64,000 nucleotides of DNA from Actinomycetota bacterium (lineage in GTDB: Bacteria; Actinomycetota; Actinomycetes; Propionibacteriales; Propionibacteriaceae), in assembly GCA_020161755.1 (NCBI GenBank), contig JAIUOS010000009.1:1-64000 (forward strand). The letters run 5' to 3'. Each line of letters opens with the position of its first letter. Position 1 is the stretch's first letter. Below are positions 55,212 through 63,823 of this stretch, in pieces. The position numbers and the translations under genes are program-made. The notes under the pieces were generated by a model. That model was not told the DNA's origin. It did not search any database and worked only from the letters and a program-made list of their open reading frames with translations.

Positions 55212-56014
55212 TGGCGTTCGACATCGACCAGTACACCGAGACCTCCGAGGGCGTGACGTGGGAGGACCTCGACTTCGGCGCGTTCGACACGACGCCGCTG
55301 GGTGAGTACACGCTGCGCACCGTCCGCTACATGTGCAACGTCGAGTACCACACGGTCTGCTACCTGCGGGACCTGCTGGTGACCCCGTCCCACAAGGAGC
55401 GGGATGTGAACGCGTTCATGACGATGTGGAACCGCGAGGAGTACTGGCACGGCGAGGCGCTGGCGGCGGTGCTGGGCCGGCACGGGATCACGGTCGACTA
55501 CGACGAGCTGAAGGCCGCCCGGGTGAAGCTGGAGTGGCGCGACAAGCTGGCGCCGCTGCGGCAGTCGATCATGGGCAATCTGGTCGGGGACGACTTCGTC
55601 GCGGTGCACATGGCGTGGGGCGCGGCGAACGAGTGGAGCGCGACGGCGGCGTACCGGCGGCTGGCGACGCTCGAGCAGCACCCGGCGCTGTCGCCGCTGC
55701 TGAAGCGGATCGGGCAGCAGGAAACGCGGCACACCGCGTTCTACGCGACGCAGGCGCGCAAGCGGCTGGAGAAGTCGGCGCTGGCGCGCAAGCTCACCCG
55801 GCTGGCGCTGGCGAAGGCATGGCGTCCGGTGGGGTCGTCGATCTCGGACGAGGAAGACCTCGACCACGTCATGAAGCACCTGTTCAACGGCGCGGACGGG
55901 CTGGCCGAGATCCGGCGGATCGACACCAACATCGCCAAGCTGCCGGGCATGGAGGGGCTGACGATCTTCGAGACCGCCCTGCGGCGCCACGAGATGGACT
56001 GGCCGGCGGCCTGA
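55211..56014 (+). CDS. Ferritin-like diiron protein with complete ligand set
   Basis: A 267-residue helical-bundle protein. Predicted iron ligands, in the spacing of diiron oxygenases: E45, E77-x2-H80 (WNREEYWHGEAL), E141 (AANEWSATAAY) and E171-x2-H174 (GQQETRHTAFY). This pattern resembles aldehyde-deformylating oxygenases and acyl desaturases. No closer family is recognised. It is translationally coupled to the acyl-reductase, so a fatty aldehyde or fatty chain is the natural candidate substrate (inference). The first gene of the operon is a degenerate copy. Confidence 0.78.
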   Translation: MAFDIDQYTETSEGVTWEDLDFGAFDTTPLGEYTLRTVRYMCNVEYHTVCYLRDLLVTPSHKERDVNAFMTMWNREEYWHGEALAAVLGRHGITVDYDELKAARVKLEWRDKLAPLRQSIMGNLVGDDFVAVHMAWGAANEWSATAAYRRLATLEQHPALSPLLKRIGQQETRHTAFYATQARKRLEKSALARKLTRLALAKAWRPVGSSISDEEDLDHVMKHLFNGADGLAEIRRIDTNIAKLPGMEGLTIFETALRRHEMDWPAA

Positions 56015-56017
56015 ACC

Positions 56018-57526
56018 TCAGGTCTGGCGGCGACGCCCGGTGAGGGCGTGCAGGCGCCGGCGGACCCGCTGCCCGAAGGTGGGCTTGGGCTCCATGAGCT
56101 TGGCGACCTGCTTGGTGAGCCGGGCGACCTCACGCTCGAGGTCGCGGGTACGGACGGCCGTGTCCTGGGCCTTGGTGCGAAGGGTGGCCAGGCGGTCGAG
56201 GACGTCGATCTCACGTCCGCCCTCGGGGATGAAGTCGGGCTGGTAGGCGCCTTGGGTACGCACCTCGTCGCCGCGGCGGCCCTGGTGGAGCCAGCGCAGG
56301 CGTGAGACGAGGTCGGCCGGGCTGAGGTGGATGATCGGCCGCACGGGCGGGGCGAAGGTGACCGCGCTGAGGGCGTCCTCGTAGTCGGGGTCGAGGGTGT
56401 CGCCGTGGGGCACGTGGTTGCGGTCGAGGAACGTCCGCCAGGTCTGGTAGCCCTTCGTCCGGGCGGCGTTGAACTCGGTGAGGTCGGTGCGCTCGTACAG
56501 GTCGGCGACGTCGAGCGAGGCGCCGCCGGCGGTGCCGTCCGCGTCCAGTTGCAGGTAGGGGATGCGGTGGTAGCGGCACAGCTCGAGGGTGCGGGAGTCG
56601 TGGGCGAGGACGAAGGCGGGCGTGCCGGCGAGGAGGGCGGCGACGTTGCCGTGGATGCGGGTGCCGCAGGCGAAGGCCTGGGTGCGGAGGAAGTCGAGCC
56701 AGGGGGCGGGGTCGACGATGACGCGGATCTTGTCCTCGGTGCACAGGTAGTGGTCGAGGGTGCCCGGCATGCCGGGAGCGGTGGCGAACTCCTCGCCCCA
56801 CAGCAACAGGCCCAGCGTCGGGTTGTCCTGGGCGAGGTAGGTCAGGTTGGGGTAGCGGGGGTGGTTGTGCTCGAGCAGCGTCCGGGCGGCCGGGACGCCG
56901 GGGGTGAGGTTGAGCGCGACGCGGGAGTCGGCGGTGAGCGGCGCGTCCGACTTGGCGACGACCGTGTCGGGCGGGCTGACGTGGAGGGAGGGGCAGCCGA
57001 TGATGTCGATGCGGTCGGTGTCGAAACCGAGGTGCTCGAGGTAGCCGGTGGTGAGGTCTCCGCGGACGCCGATGCTCTCGGTGCGCTCCAGGACGGCGCG
57101 GACGAAGCGTGTGGCGGCCTCGTCGATCTCGGGACGGGAGTGGCGCGGGTCGCCGTCCAGGGGGAGCTGGCCGCCGATGCCGGTGACGACGACGGGGACG
57201 GTCAGGCCCTCGACGACGGTGGTGAGGCGGCCCAGCGGGGTCAGGTAGTCGTCCCGGAAGGCGTTGGCGAGCGGGAGCACGACCATGTCGAACTCGTCGT
57301 TGATGCGGTCGATGTAGGCCTGGTTGACGCCGCGGCGTTCGGAGCCGAGGGAGTCGACGACGAGCTCGGTGTCGGGGCCGACGAGGGTGCGGTAGACCGC
57401 GTCCTGGAAGAGGAGGTTGCCGGTGTTGGTCGACAGCGTCCCGACCCCGCGGTAGGCATGGGCGGCCTCGACGCCGACCCGCTGGTGTGGTGGCCTGCCG
57501 GCGCGGATGAGGATGCGGAAAGCCAC
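56018..57526 (-). CDS. Polysaccharide pyruvyl transferase family protein
   Basis: A 502-residue protein with the pyruvyl-transferase GT-B-like domain (GNLLFQDAVYRTL; VRGDLTTGYLEHLG; RIHGNVAALLAGTPAFVLAHD, residues about 30-360). The C-terminal 60 residues form a charged coiled coil (VRTRDLEREVARLTKQVAKL) ending in a basic tail. The family adds ketal-linked pyruvate to exopolysaccharides or cell-wall polymers. No other polysaccharide genes are nearby, so the acceptor is unknown. It is convergent with the diiron gene, with only three bases between stops. Confidence 0.85.
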   Translation of the reverse strand: MAFRILIRAGRPPHQRVGVEAAHAYRGVGTLSTNTGNLLFQDAVYRTLVGPDTELVVDSLGSERRGVNQAYIDRINDEFDMVVLPLANAFRDDYLTPLGRLTTVVEGLTVPVVVTGIGGQLPLDGDPRHSRPEIDEAATRFVRAVLERTESIGVRGDLTTGYLEHLGFDTDRIDIIGCPSLHVSPPDTVVAKSDAPLTADSRVALNLTPGVPAARTLLEHNHPRYPNLTYLAQDNPTLGLLLWGEEFATAPGMPGTLDHYLCTEDKIRVIVDPAPWLDFLRTQAFACGTRIHGNVAALLAGTPAFVLAHDSRTLELCRYHRIPYLQLDADGTAGGASLDVADLYERTDLTEFNAARTKGYQTWRTFLDRNHVPHGDTLDPDYEDALSAVTFAPPVRPIIHLSPADLVSRLRWLHQGRRGDEVRTQGAYQPDFIPEGGREIDVLDRLATLRTKAQDTAVRTRDLEREVARLTKQVAKLMEPKPTFGQRVRRRLHALTGRRRQT

Positions 57527-57672
57527 GGTGTTGCCTTTCCCGGCACAGCCGGAGTCAGGAGACGAGCGACGCTCCGGACTCTACTGGCTTCCGCCCCGCG
57601 CACGGTGGCACGAGGCGCGCGGCGTGAAACGAACGCCGCTGATCCCCTCCCCGGGGACCGGTCAGGCCGCGC

Positions 57673-58452
57673 TCAGGCGCAGCCCCACGGACGGGTGCCC
57701 CGCTTGGCGTACAGGCGGTTGGCGACGGTGACCTGCTCGGCCTTGCTGGCCTTGTGCGGGTAGGAGGCGAAGTCGCGTCCGCCGACACTGCGCCAGGTGG
57801 CGAGGTTGAACTGGAGGCCTCCGTAGTAACCGTTGTGGGTGTTGATGTGCCAGCGTCCGCCGGACTCGCACTTGGCGATGCGGTTCCACAGCTTCATGCG
57901 CTTCAGGTTGAGCTTGGGGCCCTTGGTGCCGACCTCGACGACCTGCGTGACCGGGGCGACCAGGACGACCTCGCTGAGGAGCTCGCGGCTCTTCTCCTTG
58001 CCGTTGACAGTGGTGACGCTGTAGGTGCGGTCGGACGAGCCGTTCTGGCCGGCGACGAGGATGTTCTTGATGCCGCGCTTGAGCGACGGGTTCTTCTGCT
58101 TGACCACGTCGAAGGGGACGACCTCGGCGAGCACGGTGGTGGTGGCGACGCTGACGCGGTACACCTTCACGTGCATCGACTTCTTGAGCTTCTTGGTGAG
58201 GGCCGGCTTCACGTAGTCGAGCGCACCCAGGGTGACGCCCTGCTCAGCGAGCAGGTCGGCAACGGTGACCGCGGTCGTCTTGATCTTCTGGCGCTTCGCG
58301 ACCCCGTCCTTGAGCGTCACGGTGCGGGTGACGACCTTCTGGGTCGCGGCTGTGGTGGTCGTCTGGGACGTGTCCCCGGGCGCGGCTTGGGCCGAGGAGG
58401 GGGTACTGACAGCCAGTGCCAGGACGAGCAGAGCCGTCGCGATCAGCTTCAT
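57673..58452 (-). CDS. Resuscitation-promoting factor (Rpf) with DUF348 and G5 domains
   Basis: A 259-residue secreted muralytic enzyme. Signal peptide residues 1-23 (ending AQAA), a DUF348 domain around 42-100, a G5 domain around 125-180 (YSVTTVNGKEKSRELLSEVV), and a C-terminal Rpf transglycosylase domain (LWNRIAKCESGGRWHINTHNG) with the catalytic Glu in CESGG. Rpf proteins cleave peptidoglycan and wake dormant cells. The 139-base divergent upstream region shows no clear c-di-AMP riboswitch, although many actinobacterial rpf genes have one. Confidence 0.93.
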   Translation of the reverse strand: MKLIATALLVLALAVSTPSSAQAAPGDTSQTTTTAATQKVVTRTVTLKDGVAKRQKIKTTAVTVADLLAEQGVTLGALDYVKPALTKKLKKSMHVKVYRVSVATTTVLAEVVPFDVVKQKNPSLKRGIKNILVAGQNGSSDRTYSVTTVNGKEKSRELLSEVVLVAPVTQVVEVGTKGPKLNLKRMKLWNRIAKCESGGRWHINTHNGYYGGLQFNLATWRSVGGRDFASYPHKASKAEQVTVANRLYAKRGTRPWGCA

Positions 58453-58591
58453 CTGGGTTCTTCCGTTGAGGGACAGGACGAGATCGAGCTGTGTAGAGCG
58501 TGACGGATTCTGAGAGAAACGTCAAATAAATCTCAGGAAGCGCTTAGGTTGGTGTGTCACGCGTGGTGAAGCGAGCTGATAGGAACTCCTT

Positions 58592-59476
58592 GTGACTACC
58601 GCCGAGCCGCTGCGCGACCTGATCATCACCTCGGTGATGGACCGCGCCGGCAAGAATGGCGGGTTTGTCACTCGCGCTGACCTCTCGTTCGTGTCGCTTC
58701 CCACAGGAGGGAGCCGCCGGGTCATCGACGCTGCCCGAGGCATCTGGAACCCGCGTGACATGGAGGCAACCCTTAGCGTGGTGAGTTCCCCCAGCGGCCC
58801 GTACGCCGATCGGGAGGTGGAGGGTGGCTTGTTCCACTACTCGTACCGCGAAGGCTCGATCAACGGCGACAACGCCAAGCTCCGTCGCGCCTTCGAGCTC
58901 GGGGTACCCATCATCCTGCTTCGCAAGGTCCGCGACGGGGTCTACGTGCCGTACGCCCCCGTATATGTCGTCGACGACTTGGTCGGCCAACGGGAGTTCC
59001 TGCTCGCGTTGGACGAGAGCGTCCGGTTCCTGGGCAGCGGCAATCTGAATGCCCCCGAGCGGCGCTATGCCGAGCGCGTCGTCAGGCAGCGGCTCCATCA
59101 GGCGGAGTTTCGGGGCCGCGTCATTGCGGCCTACCAAACGCGGTGCGCCGTGTGCCGTCTTCGCCACGGTGAGTTGCTCGATGCCGCGCACATCATCGCC
59201 GACAGGGACGAGGCGGGACTGCCCGCAGTGTCGAACGGGCTCGCTCTCTGCAAGATCCATCACGCGGCGTTCGACATGAACATGCTGGGAATCTCGCCCG
59301 ACTACGTCGTTCGTATCGATCAGAAGCTACTCGAAGAGGTCGACGGGCCGATGCTTCGCCATGGTCTGCAGGAAATGCACGGCTCCGTCCTCACTGTCCC
59401 GCAGCGCCGGCAGGACCGCCCCGACAAGGCGCGTCTCGAGCAACGCTTCGCCGAGTTCGTACAGCGGGTGTCCTAG
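58592..59476 (+). CDS. HNH endonuclease, restriction-type
   Basis: A 294-residue protein. The C-terminal HNH_2-type site is clear: RCAVCRLRHGELLDAAHIIADRDEAGLPAVSNGLALCKIHHAAFD, about residues 188-232, with a Cys pair and the His/Asn/His triad (sequence abbreviated to key residues C189, C192, H203, N219, H228 approximately). The N-terminal half is a recognition-like domain with YREGSINGDNAKLRRAFELG, common in COG3440-type predicted restriction enzymes. GTG start behind AGGAAC. GC content is lower than in the flanking core, and it begins a likely acquired segment with the helicase-nuclease gene next door. Confidence 0.82.
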   Translation: MTTAEPLRDLIITSVMDRAGKNGGFVTRADLSFVSLPTGGSRRVIDAARGIWNPRDMEATLSVVSSPSGPYADREVEGGLFHYSYREGSINGDNAKLRRAFELGVPIILLRKVRDGVYVPYAPVYVVDDLVGQREFLLALDESVRFLGSGNLNAPERRYAERVVRQRLHQAEFRGRVIAAYQTRCAVCRLRHGELLDAAHIIADRDEAGLPAVSNGLALCKIHHAAFDMNMLGISPDYVVRIDQKLLEEVDGPMLRHGLQEMHGSVLTVPQRRQDRPDKARLEQRFAEFVQRVS

Positions 59477-59589
59477 ACGCGCCGGATTTCCTGAGTCGAC
59501 TCGACAAGTGCGATCGATACGATCCGCTAGAAACACCCCACGGAGAAGGACCGCGTTGAACCGCCAGCACCCCGTCAGAGGACTGCGTC

Positions 59590-61671
59590 ATGGTCGCTGG
59601 TGACTCCGCAGGGGCCGAATCCCGTCGACAACTCGCGCTCGCCGACGCCCACGAGAAGGCGGCAGCGGAAGCTCGTGCCGCCGCGGGCCGTTTCGGGATC
59701 GCCGAGGTCACCGAGAAGCGCACGGCCCGAACACTTGCCCCGCTCTCGGGCTTGGGGTACTTCCTGCTCGCGGACCGCTGCTGGCCGGGGACGAGGCGCG
59801 CGCAAGTGGATCTCGTCGTCGTCGGCCCGGGCGGCGTCTTCATTGTTGACACCAAGGCGTGGGCTGAGGTCGCGGTCGACGGAGACCGCATCTTCCGAGG
59901 CGACGCGGACGTTACGGATGAGTTGATGTCTCTCGCCGACCTGGCCGACGTCACTCAAGCCGACCTGGCCGAAGTGGGGTTGGCCCCGGGAGAGGTGCGA
60001 CCACTTGTGGTGCTTGCAGGCCGCGGTGGTCTCGACGCGAGGATCGCCGGCGTCCGCATTGTCGGAGAGCGGGACGCGCTTCGCGCCATTGCCAGCCACG
60101 GCAGTCGGCTGACACCAACCCAGGTGGACGTCGTACTAGCCCGGGCCTTGGCGCTCTTTGCCCAGGTCTCCGCCCCCGCTCCCGTCGTGGCCAGCGTGCC
60201 AGAGCCTGTGCTTCCCACGGTTCCTCGCGAGACGGACCAGGACGCTCTGCTGACGGCCGAGGAGGTGAACGATGCGCTGGTGCAGGCCGTGCTCGCGCAG
60301 CCCATCGAAGAATGGATGTCGTTCCTGCACCCTCAGCAGGCCAAGCTCGTGCGTCGATCCTTCGCCGGCCCGTCGCGCGTCCGTGGTCCGGCCGGCACCG
60401 GGAAGACCGTCGTGGGGCTGCATCGTGCAGCCCATCTCGCACGAATCAAGCCGGGGCGAGTCCTCGTCACCACCTATGTCCGCACATTGCCCGACGTCCT
60501 ACGAGAACTGCTGCGCCGCCTCGCTCCGGAGGCCGTGGACCGGGTGGACTTCACTGGCACACATGCGTTCGCGCGGCGAATCCTCCAGGAGCGTGGAGTT
60601 CGATTCACGCTTGATCCCGCGAAGAGCAGAGAGGCGTTCGACACCGCTTGGCGCCGGGTGGGCACGAGTTCCGTCCTTGGCAACGGCACAAAGAACCATG
60701 ACTACTGGGCCGACGAGATCGAGCACGTCATCAAGGGACGCGGGATCTCCCAGTTCGAGCACTACGCGGATCTCACTCGAACGGGCAGACGACATCCGCT
60801 CAATCTGAGCGGCCGGCAGGCCGTCTGGGACTTGTACTGCGCGTATGACTCCGAACTGCGCCGGCGCGGGATCAACGACTTCGCCGATCTGGTGCTTCTC
60901 GCCGAGGCCGAGTTGCGGCGTGATCCGATGCACGACACTTACTCCGCGGTCATCGTGGACGAAGCACAGGACCTCTCCTGCGCCATGGTCCGGATGCTGC
61001 ATTCCCTGGTCGGCGACGAACCCGATGGCTTCACATTGATAGGGGATGGGCAGCAGTCGATCTACCCGGGCGGCTACACGCTTGCTGAAGCGGGCTTGTC
61101 GGTGGCCGGTCGCGGCGTCGTGCTCGACATCAACTACCGCAACACCGCGCAGATCGTGGGCTTCGCTCAACGGCTTGTCGCTGGCGACGAGTACGCCGAC
61201 ATTGAGGGTGTCCTGGCTCGTGGGGACATGCCTTCCAGCGTGCCCCGCTCCGGCACCGCCCCCGTGATCTCGCACTGCGCAAGCCGGCGCGAGCTCACCG
61301 ACACGATGGTTCGCCGCGTCCACAGCGTCACCAAGGACATCGGCACCGGCATCGGTGACGTCGCCGTCCTGTGCATCACGCGTCGTGCCGCAATGGACGC
61401 CACCGCCGCACTTCTGCGCGCCGGCTTTCCGGTCGTGAACCTGGAGGAGTACAGCGGCGTGCCCATCGATGCGATCAAGGTGGGCACGATCAAGCGCGCC
61501 AAGGGACTGGAGTTCAAGCAGGTTCTCATCCCAGACATTCGGCGCGAGCACACGATCACCGAGCCGCCGACAGATGACACCGAGCGCGAACGTTGGGATC
61601 TCACGCGGCGTGAGCTCTACGTTGCGATGACCCGGGCAAGAGATGGGCTCTGGGTGGGGATTTCGAGCTGA
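59590..61671 (+). CDS. NERD-domain nuclease fused to a UvrD/Rep-type helicase
   Basis: A 693-residue protein. The N-terminal NERD nuclease-related domain (about residues 30-130) has DLVVVGPGGVFIVDTKAW, with the acidic and Lys residues of the PD-(D/E)xK fold. An SF1 helicase follows: RGPAGTGKTVVGLHRA (Walker A), VIVDEAQDLSCAM (Walker B), GDGQQSIYPGG, and the C-terminal TRRELYVAMTRARDGLWVG. NERD-helicase fusions are frequent in defence islands. It sits between an HNH endonuclease and a small frameshifted gene, all of lower GC. Role in defence is inference. Confidence 0.85.
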   Translation: MVAGDSAGAESRRQLALADAHEKAAAEARAAAGRFGIAEVTEKRTARTLAPLSGLGYFLLADRCWPGTRRAQVDLVVVGPGGVFIVDTKAWAEVAVDGDRIFRGDADVTDELMSLADLADVTQADLAEVGLAPGEVRPLVVLAGRGGLDARIAGVRIVGERDALRAIASHGSRLTPTQVDVVLARALALFAQVSAPAPVVASVPEPVLPTVPRETDQDALLTAEEVNDALVQAVLAQPIEEWMSFLHPQQAKLVRRSFAGPSRVRGPAGTGKTVVGLHRAAHLARIKPGRVLVTTYVRTLPDVLRELLRRLAPEAVDRVDFTGTHAFARRILQERGVRFTLDPAKSREAFDTAWRRVGTSSVLGNGTKNHDYWADEIEHVIKGRGISQFEHYADLTRTGRRHPLNLSGRQAVWDLYCAYDSELRRRGINDFADLVLLAEAELRRDPMHDTYSAVIVDEAQDLSCAMVRMLHSLVGDEPDGFTLIGDGQQSIYPGGYTLAEAGLSVAGRGVVLDINYRNTAQIVGFAQRLVAGDEYADIEGVLARGDMPSSVPRSGTAPVISHCASRRELTDTMVRRVHSVTKDIGTGIGDVAVLCITRRAAMDATAALLRAGFPVVNLEEYSGVPIDAIKVGTIKRAKGLEFKQVLIPDIRREHTITEPPTDDTERERWDLTRRELYVAMTRARDGLWVGISS

Positions 61672-61730
61672 GGGCAACTGGTGACTCGCTCGGCCAACGC
61701 TCTCCGCGCACACCCGCGAAAGGTAGGAGG

Positions 61731-62227
61731 ATGACACTTCTGAAGAACCTCCAGGACGCGCCAACGAAGGACTTGCTGTCGACCTACGTCGAGATCCTCG
61801 ACGAACTGATCCGACGCACATCATTCGAACCCGGAATGCTCCCGCCGGAGACCTCGCCGAGCGATTGGTCGCGAGCGCATACGCAGGTGAGCTGGCGCCG
61901 AACTCGTCAAAGAGCTGGGACGTCCGCGCCGCGGACGGACGATCGCTCCAGGTGAAATGCCGTGTGATCAGCAGAGACTCCGGCCGATCCGAGGTGTTCT
62001 CCCCGTTCCGGAGTTTCGACTTCGACGCCTGCGTCTTCGTCGTCTTCGATGCTGTCGACTATTCGGTCAGCCGCGCGGTCGAAGTCCCGGCATCGTCGGT
62101 GCAAGCGCTGGCCCGCCGTAACGAATGGGTCGCCGGGCACCGCGTTCGAGTGTTCGCCGACCTTCTCGCGGCACCCGGCGCTGTGGACGTCACGTGCCAA
62201 CTCCGGGACGCCTTCGCCTCACTCTGA
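61731..62227 (+). pseudogene. Small restriction-type (DUF6998-like) gene with a frameshift
   Basis: Two overlapping reading frames together spell one protein. Frame 1 gives MTLLKNLQDAPTKDLLSTYVEILDELIRR (61731-61817); frame 2 continues IIRTRNAPAGDLAERLVASA, AYAGELAPNSSKSWDVRAADGR, LQVKCRVIS, FSPFRSFDFDACVFVVFD to the stop at 62227. One base is missing (or two are extra) between 61817 and 61820. The WDV-x9-LQVK pattern resembles a PD-(D/E)xK-type nuclease core with Q in place of E. From memory the family is listed as DUF6998. It may be a pseudogene, a sequencing error or a recoded gene. Confidence 0.7.
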
Positions 62228-62293
62228 TCCCTCGCCTACGCGATCCGCGAGCCGACATCAGCGCCCTGTGCGTTGAGCGGTTAGGGTCGGACC

Positions 62294-63277
62294 ATGCACG
62301 CGATCCAGGCAATGCGGGCCGGCGGCCCCGACGTCCTTGAGTTGGTCGATCTGCCCGAGCCCACGCCCGGTCCGGGTGAGGTGCTGGTCAGGGCTGCGGC
62401 CGCAGGCGTCAACTTCATCGACACCTACCGGCGGGCCGGGGTCTACCCGATGCCGTTCCCGCACGTCCTGGGCAGTGAGGGCGCCGGCACGATCGTCGCG
62501 GTCGGCGACGGGGTGACCGATCTGGCCGTCAGCGACACCATTGCGTGGGCGGACTGCCCCGACTCCTACGCGGAGTTCGTCCGGGTCAAGGCCGACCGCG
62601 CGCTGCGCGTCCCCGCAGGCGTCGACCTGGAGGTCGCGGCCGCGCTCCCCCTCCAAGGACTCACCGCGCACTACATGGCCACGTCCACCTATTCGGTGCA
62701 GGCGGGGGACACGATCCTCGTGCACGCGGGCGCGGGCGGCGTCGGGCTCCTGCTCACCCAGCTCGCCGTGGCCCGGGGCGCCCGCGTCATCACCACCGTC
62801 TCGACCGAGGCCAAGGAGCAACTGTCCCGCGCGGCCGGTGCGTCCGAGGTGATCCGCTACGACCTCCTCACAGACCTGACCGCCGAGCTCCCCGCCCTCG
62901 TCCGCGAACTCGCCGGTGGCGGCCTGCCGGTCGTCTACGACGGAGTCGGCCGCTCCACCTTCGACGCGTCCCTGGCCTGCCTGCGACCGCGCGGCCTGAT
63001 GGTGCTGTTCGGCGCGTCCAGCGGGCCCGTGCCGCCGTTCGACCTCCAACGGCTCAACGCCGGCGGCTCGCTGTACATAACCCGTCCGACCCTGGCCCAC
63101 TACATCGTGACCAGCGAGGAGTTGCGCGGCCGTGCCGACGAACTGTTCGCCGCTGTGCTGGACGGGACGCTGGACGTCCGCATCGGCCAGCGCTTCCCGC
63201 TCGCGGAGGCCCGGGCCGCCCACGAGGCGCTGGAGGGGCGGGCGACCACCGGCAAGGTGATCCTCGAGATCAACTGA
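62294..63277 (+). CDS. Quinone oxidoreductase (zinc-independent MDR family)
   Basis: A 327-residue NADPH:quinone reductase of the QorA type. The N-terminal GroES-like domain begins MHAIQAMRAGGPDVLELVDL with AGVNFIDTYRRAGVYPM. The cofactor loop HAGAGGVGLLLTQLAVARGA is near residue 148. There are no zinc-binding cysteines, as in the family. A single gene, followed by an OsmC gene after 63 bases; both suggest oxidant or quinone detoxification. Confidence 0.93.
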   Translation: MHAIQAMRAGGPDVLELVDLPEPTPGPGEVLVRAAAAGVNFIDTYRRAGVYPMPFPHVLGSEGAGTIVAVGDGVTDLAVSDTIAWADCPDSYAEFVRVKADRALRVPAGVDLEVAAALPLQGLTAHYMATSTYSVQAGDTILVHAGAGGVGLLLTQLAVARGARVITTVSTEAKEQLSRAAGASEVIRYDLLTDLTAELPALVRELAGGGLPVVYDGVGRSTFDASLACLRPRGLMVLFGASSGPVPPFDLQRLNAGGSLYITRPTLAHYIVTSEELRGRADELFAAVLDGTLDVRIGQRFPLAEARAAHEALEGRATTGKVILEIN

Positions 63278-63340
63278 AGGACCCAGCTCAGCAGAAGTTC
63301 ACGCTTGGCTGGTCGCGGCCGTCGAGGAAGTCTTCACGTC

Positions 63341-63739
63341 ATGGACCGCTACCAGGTCGTCTGCGCATCCGGCACCCTTCGCAACGGGTTGCCGGACGGA
63401 GCGCCGATCACGCACTTCGATCACCGCTGGACCGATGGTGGTGTCGACGCCGCCGCCGGCTTCACCGGAGCCCACGTCCTGCACCTCGCCGTCGCGGCCT
63501 GCGTGCTCAACGACCTGTACCACGAGGCCGCGACGCTGGGGATTCCCCTGGACGGCGTCCGGGTGGACGCCGAGGGCGCGTTCGACGACAACTGGGCATC
63601 GACCGGCATCACCTACCGCGTCGAGGTCGACTCCCCCGCCGACTCGGAGCGCATCAAGGACCTGATCGCGATCGTCGATCGGGTCGCCGAGATCCCGCGT
63701 GCGCTGCGGGCGGGGGCGCCCGTCACTCGCGTCCGCTGA
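63341..63739 (+). CDS. OsmC-family peroxidase-like protein
   Basis: A 132-residue OsmC/Ohr-type protein, starting MDRYQVVCAS at 63341 (GAGGAAG upstream); a longer start at 63305 adds residues unlike the family. The central helix with the resolving-type Cys (HVLHLAVAACVLNDLYHEAA) and the second half (VRVDAEGAFDD, KDLIAIVDRVAEIPRALRAG) fit the fold. The first family Cys is not obvious, so peroxidase activity is uncertain. Confidence 0.8.
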   Translation: MDRYQVVCASGTLRNGLPDGAPITHFDHRWTDGGVDAAAGFTGAHVLHLAVAACVLNDLYHEAATLGIPLDGVRVDAEGAFDDNWASTGITYRVEVDSPADSERIKDLIAIVDRVAEIPRALRAGAPVTRVR

Positions 63740-63823
63740 GGGCAAGTGCAGAGGTCCAGCAGGCCCTGCTCTCGGCTCCCCGGAGGTCTCGGCTCCCAAA
63801 CCTGCAGGGGCTAGATTCAACTC

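Noticed and set aside
58453-58591. Possible c-di-AMP riboswitch upstream of rpf
   Set aside because: The region is short and I could not find the conserved core; only a divergent promoter region is supported.
59477-59589. Small antitoxin gene between HNH and NERD genes
   Set aside because: 113 bases without a credible ORF or ribosome site.
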